38,703 nucleotides of DNA from Acidimicrobiaceae bacterium (GCA_009844405.1 VYBO01000075.1:1-38703); one strand, 5' to 3'; numbered from the stretch's first letter, positions 8,556 to 17,125 are shown. Translations and numbers: made by a program. Notes: generated by a model from the sequence alone, not told the origin.

Positions 8556-9518
8556 GTGACCTTCTACGAGATTGATCTTCCGAAAGAGCTTGATGACGAG
8601 CATGTTCAGGCAATATCGGCACATGCTGGGCGCCTAGACGCCGCCCGCGAACGCCAAGACCTGTCCGATATCGTCGGGTGCTCCAAAGAGCTTGCAGAAT
8701 CCATCGCTCGCATCGTCCTCGTCATCCGAGGCCGAGTGCTGAGCGACAGTTCTGACTATGGGTCGATCATCACGGCGGCGCACAAGGCGATCGAGCGACA
8801 ACCCGGCGAAGGCCTGGCCAGCTCCGACGAGACTGTAAGGAGGATCGCTCAGTCCGCGAAGGGCCTCGTGAAGGATCTGGGCCAGCTACGGAATGATGTC
8901 GGGACGGGCCACGGGCGAGCCACGCTGCCCAAAGCCGTCGAGGAACATGCGCGGATCTCCGCTGATGCCACCGTGGTCTGGGCGCGGTGGATGCTCCGGC
9001 GCCTCCCTAGCTTTCTGCTCTCTGACGTTCACGAGTTGATCAAGCGTCTCGGAGGGCGCTCCTTCTACAAGGGTGACCTGACAACTCGCTTGGAGGCGGT
9101 GAATCTGCCGCACCTAGCAACCGACGACGCTCACGCCCTTGGCGCCGCTATCGGCCGCCGAACTGTCAGACAGACCTTCACCGTGAGGACCGAAGGCGTC
9201 GACCCTGCAATCGCATTTCCCGAGCGCTATCCCGCCTCGTACCGTGCCGGGCTGGTGCACGGGCTGCTCATCAACGAACAGGGAAACCTGTGCACGCGGC
9301 CATGGGCAGTGCATCTTGTGATCGACCTTCTCATGGTCGACGACCAACTGGAAGCGCTCCTTGGCAAGATCGCGCCACTCATCGCATCGTCGGGTTGGCT
9401 CGCCCCATACGGCTCGCCGACTCCGACGTTCAATGAAGTTGCCGCGGCGGCAAGCTCGACCACAAGCCGCTTGCCAGCTAACGCTAGGGAGCCGTGGGAG
9501 CAAGCTTGGAAGCGCTAA
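8556..9518 (+). CDS. Abi_C-like (abortive infection C-terminal domain) protein
   Basis: 320 aa with GTG start 8556. Residues 35-150 match the Abi_C pattern: a helical domain containing LRNDVGTGHGR, with R112-N113 and H119-G120 as its conserved signature. Proteins with this domain are implicated in abortive infection against phages, and the motif is related to HEPN RNases. The remaining about 170 residues (about 150-320) form a second domain I do not recognise. The gene is divergent from the ParB-like gene with 186 bp between them, and is the only plus-strand gene in the cargo between hsdS and hsdR. The upstream ATG 8548 is in another frame and stops after three codons, which supports the GTG. 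Confidence 0.65.
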   Translation: MTFYEIDLPKELDDEHVQAISAHAGRLDAARERQDLSDIVGCSKELAESIARIVLVIRGRVLSDSSDYGSIITAAHKAIERQPGEGLASSDETVRRIAQSAKGLVKDLGQLRNDVGTGHGRATLPKAVEEHARISADATVVWARWMLRRLPSFLLSDVHELIKRLGGRSFYKGDLTTRLEAVNLPHLATDDAHALGAAIGRRTVRQTFTVRTEGVDPAIAFPERYPASYRAGLVHGLLINEQGNLCTRPWAVHLVIDLLMVDDQLEALLGKIAPLIASSGWLAPYGSPTPTFNEVAAAASSTTSRLPANAREPWEQAWKR

Positions 9519-9545
9519 CGGTGGCGAGTGGCTAGACGTAGATGG

Positions 9546-9965
9546 CTAACGCAACTCGGCGGGCTGATCGGCCGTCCGCGAGCCGACAAGAAGCTCAACT
9601 GGCTCGGCATCGGGGAATGTCACGATGAGTTGGAGTTCGCCGCCGGTTGCTCGGATGAACGACCGGAGCGTCGACAGCATCATGTTGCTGCGGTGCTCCA
9701 GCCTGGACACCTCCGACTGGTCCATCTCCAAGAGTTCCGCAATCGTCGCCTGTGTCAACTCTCGCGCCTTGCGCACTTGCGCGAGCGTTGCCTGACGCTC
9801 GTTGATCTCGGCCAGGACCGCCTCCAGGCGTCCTCGCGCCCGGGAGTCGGCCTTCACTTCGTCGTAGAAGGCGTCGGGGGTGATCTTGTGCTGCCACGCG
9901 TCAAGTTGCACTTCGTCAAGCGAAGCCTTGTCGACGGGTAGGTCTGTGGGGTGTGCTGCTTCCAT
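9546..9965 (-). CDS. XRE-family helix-turn-helix antitoxin (HigA-like)
   Basis: 139 aa. After a variable N-terminus, residues about 60-125 form an XRE HTH: LAQVRKARELTQATIAELL then MDQSEVSRLEHR, ending with a short strand region (GGELQLIVTF). This is the usual layout of antitoxins encoded after a RelE/HigB-type toxin. It follows the toxin gene on the minus strand, but with an unusual 170-bp gap filled by a tandem repeat that runs right up to the ATG. The nearest GAGG is 1 nt from the ATG, with further GAGG/AAGG copies every 14 nt upstream. It probably neutralises the 10136-10585 toxin and represses the operon. Confidence 0.8.
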   Translation of the reverse strand: MEAAHPTDLPVDKASLDEVQLDAWQHKITPDAFYDEVKADSRARGRLEAVLAEINERQATLAQVRKARELTQATIAELLEMDQSEVSRLEHRSNMMLSTLRSFIRATGGELQLIVTFPDAEPVELLVGSRTADQPAELR

Positions 9966-10082
9966 GCCTCTTGTATTTCGCCTTTCGTGTTTCGCCTCTT
10001 GTATTTCGCCTTGTCGTATTGCGCCTCTCTGGTTTCGGCGTCTTGTGTGTTCGGCGTTTGCTCGTGGCGTTCTTTGCTTGGC
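9966..10082 (-). repeat. Degenerate 14-bp tandem array between toxin and antitoxin genes
   Basis: Eight units of 13-16 bp. In transcript sense, the units 9968-9981 and 9996-10009 are identical (GCGAAATACAAGAG) and the one between them (9982-9995) is GCGAAACACGAAAG. Units diverge moving away from the antitoxin start (10010-10024, 10025-10039, 10040-10055, 10056-10068, 10069-10082). The transcript strand has only three U residues in 117 nt, so it should be unstructured, and carries repeated Shine-Dalgarno-like GAGG/AAGG. Confidence 0.75.
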
Positions 10083-10135
10083 GTCTAATGTCTCGGCTTG
10101 GGTGCTGGTGTTGGCTGTTACCTCCCAGTAGTCGG

Positions 10136-10585
10136 CTATAGGTCACCGCGCCGCACAATCGGCCGGTAGTCGGGGTGTTTTCGGCACCACTGGTCGAGTC
10201 GGTCCTGCGCTTGCTGGACGTGGGGCGGGTACCAGCGGTTGCCTAGTGCGGTCTTGTCGCCGCCGACAAGCACCACCGCGGCCTCGTGACCCGCATCATC
10301 CATAACGAAGCCGAAGAGGATGCGCAGCACCGGGGCACCATCGGCGTACGGCGTAGTCTCTGTCGGTGGCGTTCGCCGCAACGCATGGATGTCGTAACGC
10401 GCAGAGACCACCTCGTGGCACTCCGGGTCGCCGAGGCGGCGACCATGGGTCTCTAGAGCTCTCAGGAGAGCTGCGATTTCCGCTCTAACCTCCCACCAAT
10501 CGATCCCGTCGCCCTCCTCGCCGCCAGCAAGTGACTTCAGCCACCTGTTGAAGAGAGGATGGAGGAAAACGTCCACATTATGCAT
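10136..10585 (-). CDS. RelE/HigB-family toxin of a type II toxin-antitoxin pair
   Basis: 149 aa. The C-terminal half has the RelE/phage Gp49-like pattern: a strand VLRILFGFVMD, then AAVVLVGGDKTALGNRWYPPHVQQA, the hallmark GGDK...W/Y region. Family members are ribosome-associated mRNA interferases. The start ATG 10585 gives MHNVDVFLHPLFNRWL. The toxin-first, antitoxin-second order is that of HigBA/RelE-XRE pairs. It is divergent from hsdR (91 bp apart), so the shared region may let the antitoxin influence hsdR; that is speculation. Confidence 0.75.
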   Translation of the reverse strand: MHNVDVFLHPLFNRWLKSLAGGEEGDGIDWWEVRAEIAALLRALETHGRRLGDPECHEVVSARYDIHALRRTPPTETTPYADGAPVLRILFGFVMDDAGHEAAVVLVGGDKTALGNRWYPPHVQQAQDRLDQWCRKHPDYRPIVRRGDL

Positions 10586-10675
10586 TCTAGCACATATCCA
10601 GTAGGGAGCGGTCGAGGCCAGACCCAATCGCTCTAGGATGGGTCGGACGTTGGGGCCGTTGAGGAGAGTGGCGGC

Positions 10676-13600
10676 GTGAGTTCTGTCACCGAGGCGGCGT
10701 TCGAGGCGCATATCGCCGGCTGGCTGGTCGAGCACGGCGGGTACCGGCGGGCCAAGATCGGCAACGTCGGCGACGGGCCGCGGGACTTCGACGCCAAGGC
10801 GGGCGTCGACACCGCCGACCTGTTCGAGTTCATCGGCGCTACGCAGGGGAGCGAATGGGCTCGGCTCGTGGACACGGCCTACGGCGGCGATGCGAGCAAG
10901 GCGCAGTCCGGGTTCGTGCAGCGGCTGGCTGCGGAGCTGGACAAGCGGGGCACGGTGGATGTGCTGCGCCGCGGGGTTGTCGACCGCAACATCACCATCC
11001 GGCTGGCGTACTTCCGGCCAGCGCATGGGCTGACCCCCGAGCTGGCCGCCCTCTACGAGGCCAACGTGCTGTCGGTGACCCGGCAGCTGCCGTTCGATCC
11101 GGCCAGCGGACGCACCGTCGACCTGGGCCTGTTCGTCAACGGGGTGCCCGTGGCCACCGCCGAGCTGAAGAACCCGTTGACGGGCCAGAGCGTCGAGAAC
11201 GCCGTCGCCCAGTACCGGAGCGACCGGCCGCCCAACAACCGGACCCTGGGCCGGGTGGGCATGGTGCACTTCGCGGTCGATCCGTCCTCGGTGATGATGA
11301 CCACCCGCCTGGCCGGCACCCGCACCCGCTTCTTGCCGTTCAACCGGGGCCGCGACCTCGGCGCAGGCAACCCCCCGAATCCCGGTGGGCACCGCACCGC
11401 CTACTTGTGGGAGCAGGTGTGGAGCCGCGACGCCTGGATGGACATCCTGGGCCGCTTCGTGCATGTGGAGAAGCCGTCGAAGGGGTCACGGGCCCGCCCG
11501 GAGGTGATCTTCCCGAGGTTCCACCAGTGGGACGCGGTCACACGCCTTGAGGCCGACGCCAAACAGTTCGGCCCGGGCCGCAGCTACCTGGTGCAGCACT
11601 CGGCGGGATCGGGCAAGTCCAACTCGATCGCCTGGCTGGCGCACCGGCTGTCGTCGCTGCACTCCGATGACGACGCCAAGGTATTCGACAAGGTGGTGGT
11701 GATCACCGACCGGGTCGTGCTCGACCGCCAGCTCCAGGACACCATCAGCCAGTTCGAGCACACCATCGGAGTGGTGCAGCGCATCGACGAGGACTCGGCG
11801 CAGCTGGCCGAGGCCCTGGCCGGCGAGCAGGCCCGCATCATCGTCACCACTCTCCAGAAGTTCCCGTTCATCTTCGACAAGATCGAGTCGCTGCCCGAAC
11901 GCGACTACGCAGTGATCGTCGACGAGGCCCACTCATCACAGACCGGAGAGGCGGCCAAGGAACTGCGCCGCGCCCTGGGCTCCGCCGAACCCGAAGCCGA
12001 GACCAACGAGGACTTGGAGCCGTCCGAAGTCGATGCGCTGCTGGCAGAGGCGGTCGCCGCCCGGAGTCGCCAGCCCAACCTGTCGTTCTTCGCCTTCACC
12101 GCCACCCCCAAGGGCCGCACCCTGGAACTGTTCGGCAATGTGGGCGCAGGCGGCCGCCACGAGCCGTTCCACTTGTACCCGATGCGCCAAGCCATCGAGG
12201 AGGGCTTCATCTGCGACGTGCTGACCGGCTACGTCACCTACAACCAGTACTTCCACCTGGAGAAGGCCATCCTCGACGACCCGGCCTACGAGACCGCCAA
12301 GGCCCGCAGCGCGCTCGCCCGCTTCGTGACCCTGCACCCCGACAACCTGGCCCAGAAGGCCGAGATCATCGTCGAGCACTTCCGCACCAAGATCGCCCAC
12401 CAGATCACCGGCAAGGCCAAGGCGATGGTGGTGTGCTCGTCACGGCCCCACGCGGTGCGCATGTGGCGGGCGCTGAAGGCCTACGCCACCGACCTGGGCT
12501 ACGACCTGGGAGTTCTGGTGGCGTTCTCGGGGGAGGTCGAGGGTCTGACCGAGTCGCGGGCCAACGGCTTCGGGGAATCCCAGACCGCCGCGCAGTTCGA
12601 CACCGACCAGTGGCAGATCATGGTAGTGGCCGAGAAATTCCAGACCGGCTTCGACCAACCCAAGCTGGCCGCCATGTACGTCGACAAGACCCTCACCGGA
12701 CTCGCCGCGGTGCAGACCCTGTCGAGGCTCAACCGCATCCACCCCGACAAGTCAGCCACGTTCGTGATGGACTTCGTGAACGACGCCGAAGAGATCGGCG
12801 AGGCGTTCGCGGTATACCACGGCAAGACGGTCGCCCCGCCCACCGACCCCAACCTGCTGTTCGACACCCGCCACGGTCTGGACGGCTTCGGCGTACTCGA
12901 TGCTGGCGAGATCGAGCGGGCCGCCGCCCTGCTACTGGGCGAGGGGACCCACGCCCAGATCGACGCCGCCCTTCAGCCCGCAGTCGACCGCTTCCACGGA
13001 CTGGGGGACGACGACCAGGAGGCCTTCCGCGACGCTCTCGGCCGGTTCGTACGGGTGTACGGGTTCCTGTCGCTGGTAGTGCCGTTCCGCAACCCCGGGC
13101 TTGAGCGCGACTACCTGTTCTGCCGGGCGCTGGCCGCACTCATCCGGGACCGCGAGCACGGCCAGAGCATCGATTTGGGCTCTGAGGTGGAGCTGACCCA
13201 CCTGCGCCACGAACTGACCTTCGAAGGCTCCATCGAGTTGCCGGGCCAGGAGGGTGAGGTCACGACCATCTTCTCCGGCACGGGTCCTGCCGCCGATCCC
13301 GAGCACGAGCGGCTGTCGCAGATCATCGCCCGCATCAACGAGCGCTTCGGCACGGACTGGACGGACGAGGACCGCCTGGTGTTCGAGGCGGCCGCCGGTG
13401 ACCTGGTGGCCGACGCCGAGATCCAGAACCAGGCCGTCAACAACGACGAGTCCACCTTCCGCGACCACGTCTTCCCAGAGCGCTACCTCAAGGCCCTGCT
13501 GTCACGGCGCGACCGCAACAGCGACCTGATCTTCAGCTACCTCGACAGCGAAGAGCTCCAGGCGGAGGTCATGGACGTCTTCGCATTAGAGGTGCAGAGG

Positions 13601-14146
13601 CGGGCCACCGTCGCCCGCCAGCGGACATGTCCCATCGGCGACTTGCTGGGCCCCGACCGGGAGTCGGAGTTCTTGGAGTACAAGTCCACGCTGCGCTGGG
13701 ACATCCGCCAGCAGCGCAAGGGCGGCCCGGTTGAGGACGCCGCCACCAAGACCATCGCAGGGTTCGCCAACTCCGACTTCGGCGGCACCCTCCTGGTAGG
13801 CGTGGCCGACGATGGCTCGGTCCATGGCCTGGAGGACGACTACGCCACGTTCTCCAAACGAGGCCAGCGGGGCGACCAAGACCTCTGGGGCCAGCACTTG
13901 CAGAACCTCATCCGCTCCCGCCTCGGCGACTCGGCCATGTCCCTCGTCAAATGGGAGTTCCACACCATCAACGGCAACCACCTGGCCCGCATCAGCATCG
14001 ACCCGTCCAACCACCCCATCCACGACCGCAAGGACGGCCAAGACACCTTCTGGCTCCGAACGCCGACCTCCACCATCGCCGTAACCGACCCCAAGCAGAG
14101 AGACCAAGTGATCGCCCGCCGCTGGGGCACCACAGCACCGCAATAG
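10676..14146 (+). CDS. hsdR: Type I restriction endonuclease HsdR with C-terminal AlbA_2 domain
   Basis: 1156 aa. The start GTG 10676 is preceded by GAGGAG 9 nt upstream. HsdR is the ATP-driven DNA translocase and nuclease of the type I complex. The N-terminal nuclease shows D149 and E163-L-K165 of the PD-(D/E)XK site. The SF2 motor follows: Walker A HSAGSGKS (308-315), DEAH (416-419), TATPK (475-479) and motif VI QTLSRLNRI (about 680). A helical region follows to about 970. Unusually, residues about 985-1145 form an AlbA_2 (Schlafen-type) domain: ESEFLEYKS at 996-1004 and GGTLLVGV at 1036-1043. HsdR proteins usually end near 1000 residues. It is separated from hsdMS by unrelated cargo. Confidence 0.92.
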   Translation: MSSVTEAAFEAHIAGWLVEHGGYRRAKIGNVGDGPRDFDAKAGVDTADLFEFIGATQGSEWARLVDTAYGGDASKAQSGFVQRLAAELDKRGTVDVLRRGVVDRNITIRLAYFRPAHGLTPELAALYEANVLSVTRQLPFDPASGRTVDLGLFVNGVPVATAELKNPLTGQSVENAVAQYRSDRPPNNRTLGRVGMVHFAVDPSSVMMTTRLAGTRTRFLPFNRGRDLGAGNPPNPGGHRTAYLWEQVWSRDAWMDILGRFVHVEKPSKGSRARPEVIFPRFHQWDAVTRLEADAKQFGPGRSYLVQHSAGSGKSNSIAWLAHRLSSLHSDDDAKVFDKVVVITDRVVLDRQLQDTISQFEHTIGVVQRIDEDSAQLAEALAGEQARIIVTTLQKFPFIFDKIESLPERDYAVIVDEAHSSQTGEAAKELRRALGSAEPEAETNEDLEPSEVDALLAEAVAARSRQPNLSFFAFTATPKGRTLELFGNVGAGGRHEPFHLYPMRQAIEEGFICDVLTGYVTYNQYFHLEKAILDDPAYETAKARSALARFVTLHPDNLAQKAEIIVEHFRTKIAHQITGKAKAMVVCSSRPHAVRMWRALKAYATDLGYDLGVLVAFSGEVEGLTESRANGFGESQTAAQFDTDQWQIMVVAEKFQTGFDQPKLAAMYVDKTLTGLAAVQTLSRLNRIHPDKSATFVMDFVNDAEEIGEAFAVYHGKTVAPPTDPNLLFDTRHGLDGFGVLDAGEIERAAALLLGEGTHAQIDAALQPAVDRFHGLGDDDQEAFRDALGRFVRVYGFLSLVVPFRNPGLERDYLFCRALAALIRDREHGQSIDLGSEVELTHLRHELTFEGSIELPGQEGEVTTIFSGTGPAADPEHERLSQIIARINERFGTDWTDEDRLVFEAAAGDLVADAEIQNQAVNNDESTFRDHVFPERYLKALLSRRDRNSDLIFSYLDSEELQAEVMDVFALEVQRRATVARQRTCPIGDLLGPDRESEFLEYKSTLRWDIRQQRKGGPVEDAATKTIAGFANSDFGGTLLVGVADDGSVHGLEDDYATFSKRGQRGDQDLWGQHLQNLIRSRLGDSAMSLVKWEFHTINGNHLARISIDPSNHPIHDRKDGQDTFWLRTPTSTIAVTDPKQRDQVIARRWGTTAPQ

Positions 14147-14192
14147 CCGGTCGATGCAACGGCTCAACGTGAGGCGCCGCCAGCGTGAGCGC

Positions 14193-14414
14193 TCAGAGCC
14201 CGAACTCGTCCTTCGCTGACCTGACCGCTTCCTTCACGATCGCAGGATCTATGTCCAGAGAGGGCAGCGACGCCAGATCGTCCAGCCATTCGTTGACGGC
14301 GTGGACATCAAGCGCTCGCCGGATCGCATCCTGGGCCAATCCCGAGATATCCAGATCGGCAGCGCGGGCCTGCTCGACCAAGTCGTCAGGAAGGTGCAAG
14401 CTCACAAGGGCCAT
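14193..14414 (-). CDS. CcdA/RHH-type antitoxin-like protein, apparently orphan
   Basis: 73 aa. It begins MALVSLHLPDDLVEQAR and continues DISGLAQDAIRRAL, the ribbon-helix-helix pattern of CcdA-family antitoxins, followed by an acidic, flexible tail that would bind a toxin. ATG 14414 is preferred to TTG 14420. No CcdB-like gene follows; the gene ends 46 bp from the convergent hsdR. The upstream gene on the same strand (14439-14981) ends 24 bp away and is the only candidate partner. Confidence 0.6.
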   Translation of the reverse strand: MALVSLHLPDDLVEQARAADLDISGLAQDAIRRALDVHAVNEWLDDLASLPSLDIDPAIVKEAVRSAKDEFGL

Positions 14415-14438
14415 GCACAACCATACGCGCAGCCCGCA

Positions 14439-14981
14439 TCAGGAGACGACGACTTCCCCGATCTTGCGTAGCTGGTGTAAGGCATCCTCCAGCACATGCT
14501 GATACTCCACACCAGTCTTCACGTGTATGGGCACGTACAGCCAGCCAGCATCTTCAGACACGGTCAGGTCACTGTCTCGCAACCGACGATCAGGGTCAGC
14601 TGCGATCTCTGCCCAAATCCAGATCGGTGTGTCGCCCGCTTCCGCCCAGAGATTGAGATCCACGCACATTGAGAACTTGTGTGATGTGTGACTATCCGGT
14701 TCACTAACGAACCGAAAATTGCGCCAGTAGCCAGCCCATAGCGCGGTCGCCCTAAAGCCTCGGGTGGAGGCCCAGCGTTGCTCAACGGCCTGCACGAGAA
14801 CGTCGTCGATGAGCTGATTGAACCAACGGATTCTCCGGGCAACTGAAGGGTCGAGTTCTGCTCTCTGAATGGGGTGAAAGGCATCTAGGTCTTGCTCGTC
14901 GACGAACCCACGGAGTTGCTGGGCGACCTCCACCGGTGGATGCAAGTGATCGGCCATGATGGCCGGTCGCACCACAAGCAT
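14439..14981 (-). CDS. Hypothetical protein with hairpin-embedded start
   Basis: 180 aa from ATG 14981, or 172 aa from ATG 14957. No family recognised. It is mixed alpha/beta and rich in Trp (for example WAGYWRNFRF, WIWAEI), with a middle segment SMCVDLNLWAE that could be a core strand. Both possible start codons lie in an 80-bp inverted repeat (14922-15001), which would sequester them in the mRNA. It is followed 24 bp later by the CcdA-like gene, so a toxin-antitoxin or regulator pair is possible, but nothing in the protein proves it. Function unknown. Confidence 0.5.
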   Translation of the reverse strand: MLVVRPAIMADHLHPPVEVAQQLRGFVDEQDLDAFHPIQRAELDPSVARRIRWFNQLIDDVLVQAVEQRWASTRGFRATALWAGYWRNFRFVSEPDSHTSHKFSMCVDLNLWAEAGDTPIWIWAEIAADPDRRLRDSDLTVSEDAGWLYVPIHVKTGVEYQHVLEDALHQLRKIGEVVVS

Positions 14982-15001
14982 CCGAACCGGTGGAGGTCGC
15001 C
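14922..15001. repeat. 80-bp near-perfect hairpin/inverted repeat
   Basis: The outer arms 14922-14937 and 14986-15001 are 16-bp perfect reverse complements (GGCGACCTCCACCGGT). The stem continues as GGATGC (14938-14943) against GCATCC (14978-14983), after a 2-nt bulge. The inner part has a second stem, GATCGGCCAT against ATGGCCGGTC around 14948-14968, with one mismatch. It overlaps the 5' end of the hypothetical gene and sits at the border between the defence island and dps. Confidence 0.75.
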
Positions 15002-15036
15002 GACCAAGTACGCCAGCAGGCTGGATTCGTTGTCCA

Positions 15037-15526
15037 TTAGGCCAGGAGGCTGCGGAGCATCCAGGCTGTTTTTTCGTGGACCTGCATTCGCTGGGTGAGC
15101 AGGTCGGCGGACGCCTCGTCGCCGGCCTTCTCGGTGGCGGGGAAGATCGATCGGGCGGTGCGTACCACCGTCTCCTGGCCCTCCACCAGACGCCGGATCA
15201 TTTCGCTGGCGTCGGGGCGGTCATCCTCCTCCGACACCGACGAGAGCTTGGCGAACTCGGCGTAGCTGCCCGGGGCGGGTTCGCCCAGCGCCCGGATCCG
15301 CTCGGCTATCTGATCGACGGCCAGGGCCAGTTCGGTGTACTGCTCCTCGAACATCAGGTGCAGCGTGTTGAACATCGGCCCGACCACGTTCCAGTGGTAG
15401 TTGTGGGTCTTCAGGTAGAGCGTGTAGCTGTCGGCCAGCAGCCGCGACAGCCCCGCGGCGATGGCGATGCGGTCGGCTTCGTCAATGCCGATGTCGATGG
15501 TTGGGCGCCTGGCTAGCCCTGGCCAC
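15037..15526 (-). CDS. dps: Dps-family DNA-binding ferritin, start out of frame by one base
   Basis: About 160 aa. Dps oligomers sequester iron and shield DNA under stress. The ferroxidase signature [17 protein letters not shown] and the helix [19 protein letters not shown] are clear. The frame that encodes it has no ATG, GTG or TTG near the expected N-terminus ([12 protein letters not shown]). A GTG at 15526, with AGGAG 7 nt upstream, reads VARASQAP and joins the Dps frame if one C is removed from the CCC at 15503-15505. Otherwise it stops at TGA after 14 codons. Either the sequence has a one-base error, or the gene uses +1 frameshifting or a non-canonical start. The 5' end overlaps ilvC. 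Confidence 0.8.
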
Positions 15527-16544
15527 CTGAGGTCTCCTTCACCGACGCCTTGCCGGCAGAGATCCAAGGCATCATGGCCCTCAGTTCCTTGCCCACGATC
15601 TCGACCGGGTGATCGTGGCCGGCCGCCTCCAGGCGCAGGAAGTTGGCCCGGCCTCCCCGGCTCTCGGCCACCCACTCCTCGGCGAACGAGCCGTCCTGAA
15701 CCTCGGCCAGGATGCGCTGCATCTCGGCCCGCACGGCGTCGTTGACGATGCGGGGCCCCCGGGTCAGGTCGCCGTACTCGGCGGTGTCCGACACCGAGTA
15801 GCGCATACCGGCGATGCCCTCCTCGTACATGAGGTCCACGATCAGCTTCAGTTCGTGCAGGCACTCGAAGTAACAGATCTCAGGCTGGTAGCCGGCATCG
15901 ACCAGGGTCTCGAACGCGGCCTGCACCAGCGCGGTGGTGCCTCCGCACAGCACGGCCTGCTCGCCGAACAGGTCGGTCTCGGTCTCCTCGGTGAAAGTCG
16001 TCTCGATCACCCCGGCCCTGGCCCCGCCGATGGCGTCGGCGTAAGCGAGGGCCAGCGGCAGCGCCGAGCCCGACGCGTCCCGCTCGATGGCCACCAGGCA
16101 CGGCACGCCTCCACCCTCGACGTACGTGCGGCGCACCAGATGGCCGGGTCCCTTGGGGGCCACCATGCACACGTCCACCGAGTCGGGCGGCTCGATGAGC
16201 CCGAAGCGGATGTTGAAGCCGTGGGCGAAGAACAGCGCCTCGCCCGGCGACAGGTTCGGTTCGACGTGCTCGGTGTAGATGGCGCCCATCTCGGTGTCGG
16301 GCATGAGCATCATGATCACGTCGGCTTCGGCCACGGCCTCGGCGATGGATCGAACCTCGAGGCCCGCCTCCTGGGCCTTGGCCACCGACGACGACCCCTC
16401 GCGCAGGCCGACCCGCACATCGATCCCCGACTCCTTGAGGTTGAGCGCGTGGGAGTGGCCCTGCGAGCCGTAGCCCAGCACGGCCACCTTGCGGCCGGCG
16501 ATGGCCGACCGGTCGACGTCGGATTCGTAATAGATGTTGGCCAC
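15513..16544 (-). CDS. ilvC: Ketol-acid reductoisomerase IlvC
   Basis: 343 aa, class I KARI length. It isomerises and reduces acetolactate or acetohydroxybutyrate with NADPH and Mg2+ in branched-chain amino acid synthesis. The Rossmann motif [13 protein letters not shown] begins at residue 24. The metal/substrate segment [14 protein letters not shown] and the knotted C-terminal domain ([16 protein letters not shown], later [20 protein letters not shown]) are intact. GTG 16544 is preceded by AGAGAGG. Third gene of ilvB-ilvN-ilvC, 59 bp after ilvN. Its 3' end overlaps the presumed dps start. Confidence 0.96.
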   Translation of the reverse strand: MANIYYESDVDRSAIAGRKVAVLGYGSQGHSHALNLKESGIDVRVGLREGSSSVAKAQEAGLEVRSIAEAVAEADVIMMLMPDTEMGAIYTEHVEPNLSPGEALFFAHGFNIRFGLIEPPDSVDVCMVAPKGPGHLVRRTYVEGGGVPCLVAIERDASGSALPLALAYADAIGGARAGVIETTFTEETETDLFGEQAVLCGGTTALVQAAFETLVDAGYQPEICYFECLHELKLIVDLMYEEGIAGMRYSVSDTAEYGDLTRGPRIVNDAVRAEMQRILAEVQDGSFAEEWVAESRGGRANFLRLEAAGHDHPVEIVGKELRAMMPWISAGKASVKETSGGQG

Positions 16545-16603
16545 GAGAACCTCTCTTGTCGCGTTTGCGGATGTGATCGTAGGGCGGACCCCGACAGAAG
16601 CGA

Positions 16604-17125
16604 TCAGGAGTCCAGCGAGGGCAGGGCCACCCGGCCGGTGCGCTGGAGCTGCACGATCCCGAAGCCCCGCAGGTGCTCCTCGAACTCGTCGAGTCTGCCG
16701 GGGCGCGCCGCCAGCGACAGCATCATCTGCGACTGGTTCGCGTCCAGCACGTAGGCCCGGAAGTCGTCGACCAGTTCCAGCAGTTCGTGGCGGCGTCCAC
16801 CGGCCACGTCCACGGTCACCAGCATCAGCTCCCGCTCCACGGATTCTGTCGGGCTCAGCTCGCTGATCTCCACCACGTTGATGAGCTTGTCGAGCTGCTT
16901 GACCACCTGCTCGAGCGACGACGAGGCCACATCGACGGTGAAGGTGATGCGGCTGAAGCGCTCGTCAGCAGTGGGGGCCACCGCCAGCGACTCGATGTTG
17001 AAGCCCCGGCGGGCGAACAGTCCCGCCACCCGGGCCAGCACGCCCGGCTTGTTCTCCACCGTGGTGACGATGGTGTGGAACCGGTGACTGTGATCGGCAG
17101 CCGCAGCCTGGCTGGTTGCGGTCAT
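16604..17125 (-). CDS. ilvN: Acetolactate synthase small (regulatory) subunit
   Basis: 173 aa, the standard length for IlvN/IlvH. It activates the catalytic subunit and binds valine for feedback inhibition. The N-terminal ACT domain reads [20 protein letters not shown], followed by a second ACT-like half containing [23 protein letters not shown] 17125 overlaps the ilvB stop by 4 nt (ATGA), so the two subunits are translationally coupled. Confidence 0.95.
   Translation of the reverse strand: MTATSQAAAADHSHRFHTIVTTVENKPGVLARVAGLFARRGFNIESLAVAPTADERFSRITFTVDVASSSLEQVVKQLDKLINVVEISELSPTESVERELMLVTVDVAGGRRHELLELVDDFRAYVLDANQSQMMLSLAARPGRLDEFEEHLRGFGIVQLQRTGRVALPSLDS

Noticed and set aside
9916..10158. 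An 80-codon basic open frame spanning the toxin-antitoxin gap
   Set aside because: Its openness follows from the lack of U in the tandem array; it overlaps both real genes and has no domain.
15037..15864. A longer dps frame starting inside ilvC
   Set aside because: The upstream 120 codons are the shadow of ilvC in another frame (Arg/Gly/Pro-rich), and Dps proteins do not have such an extension.
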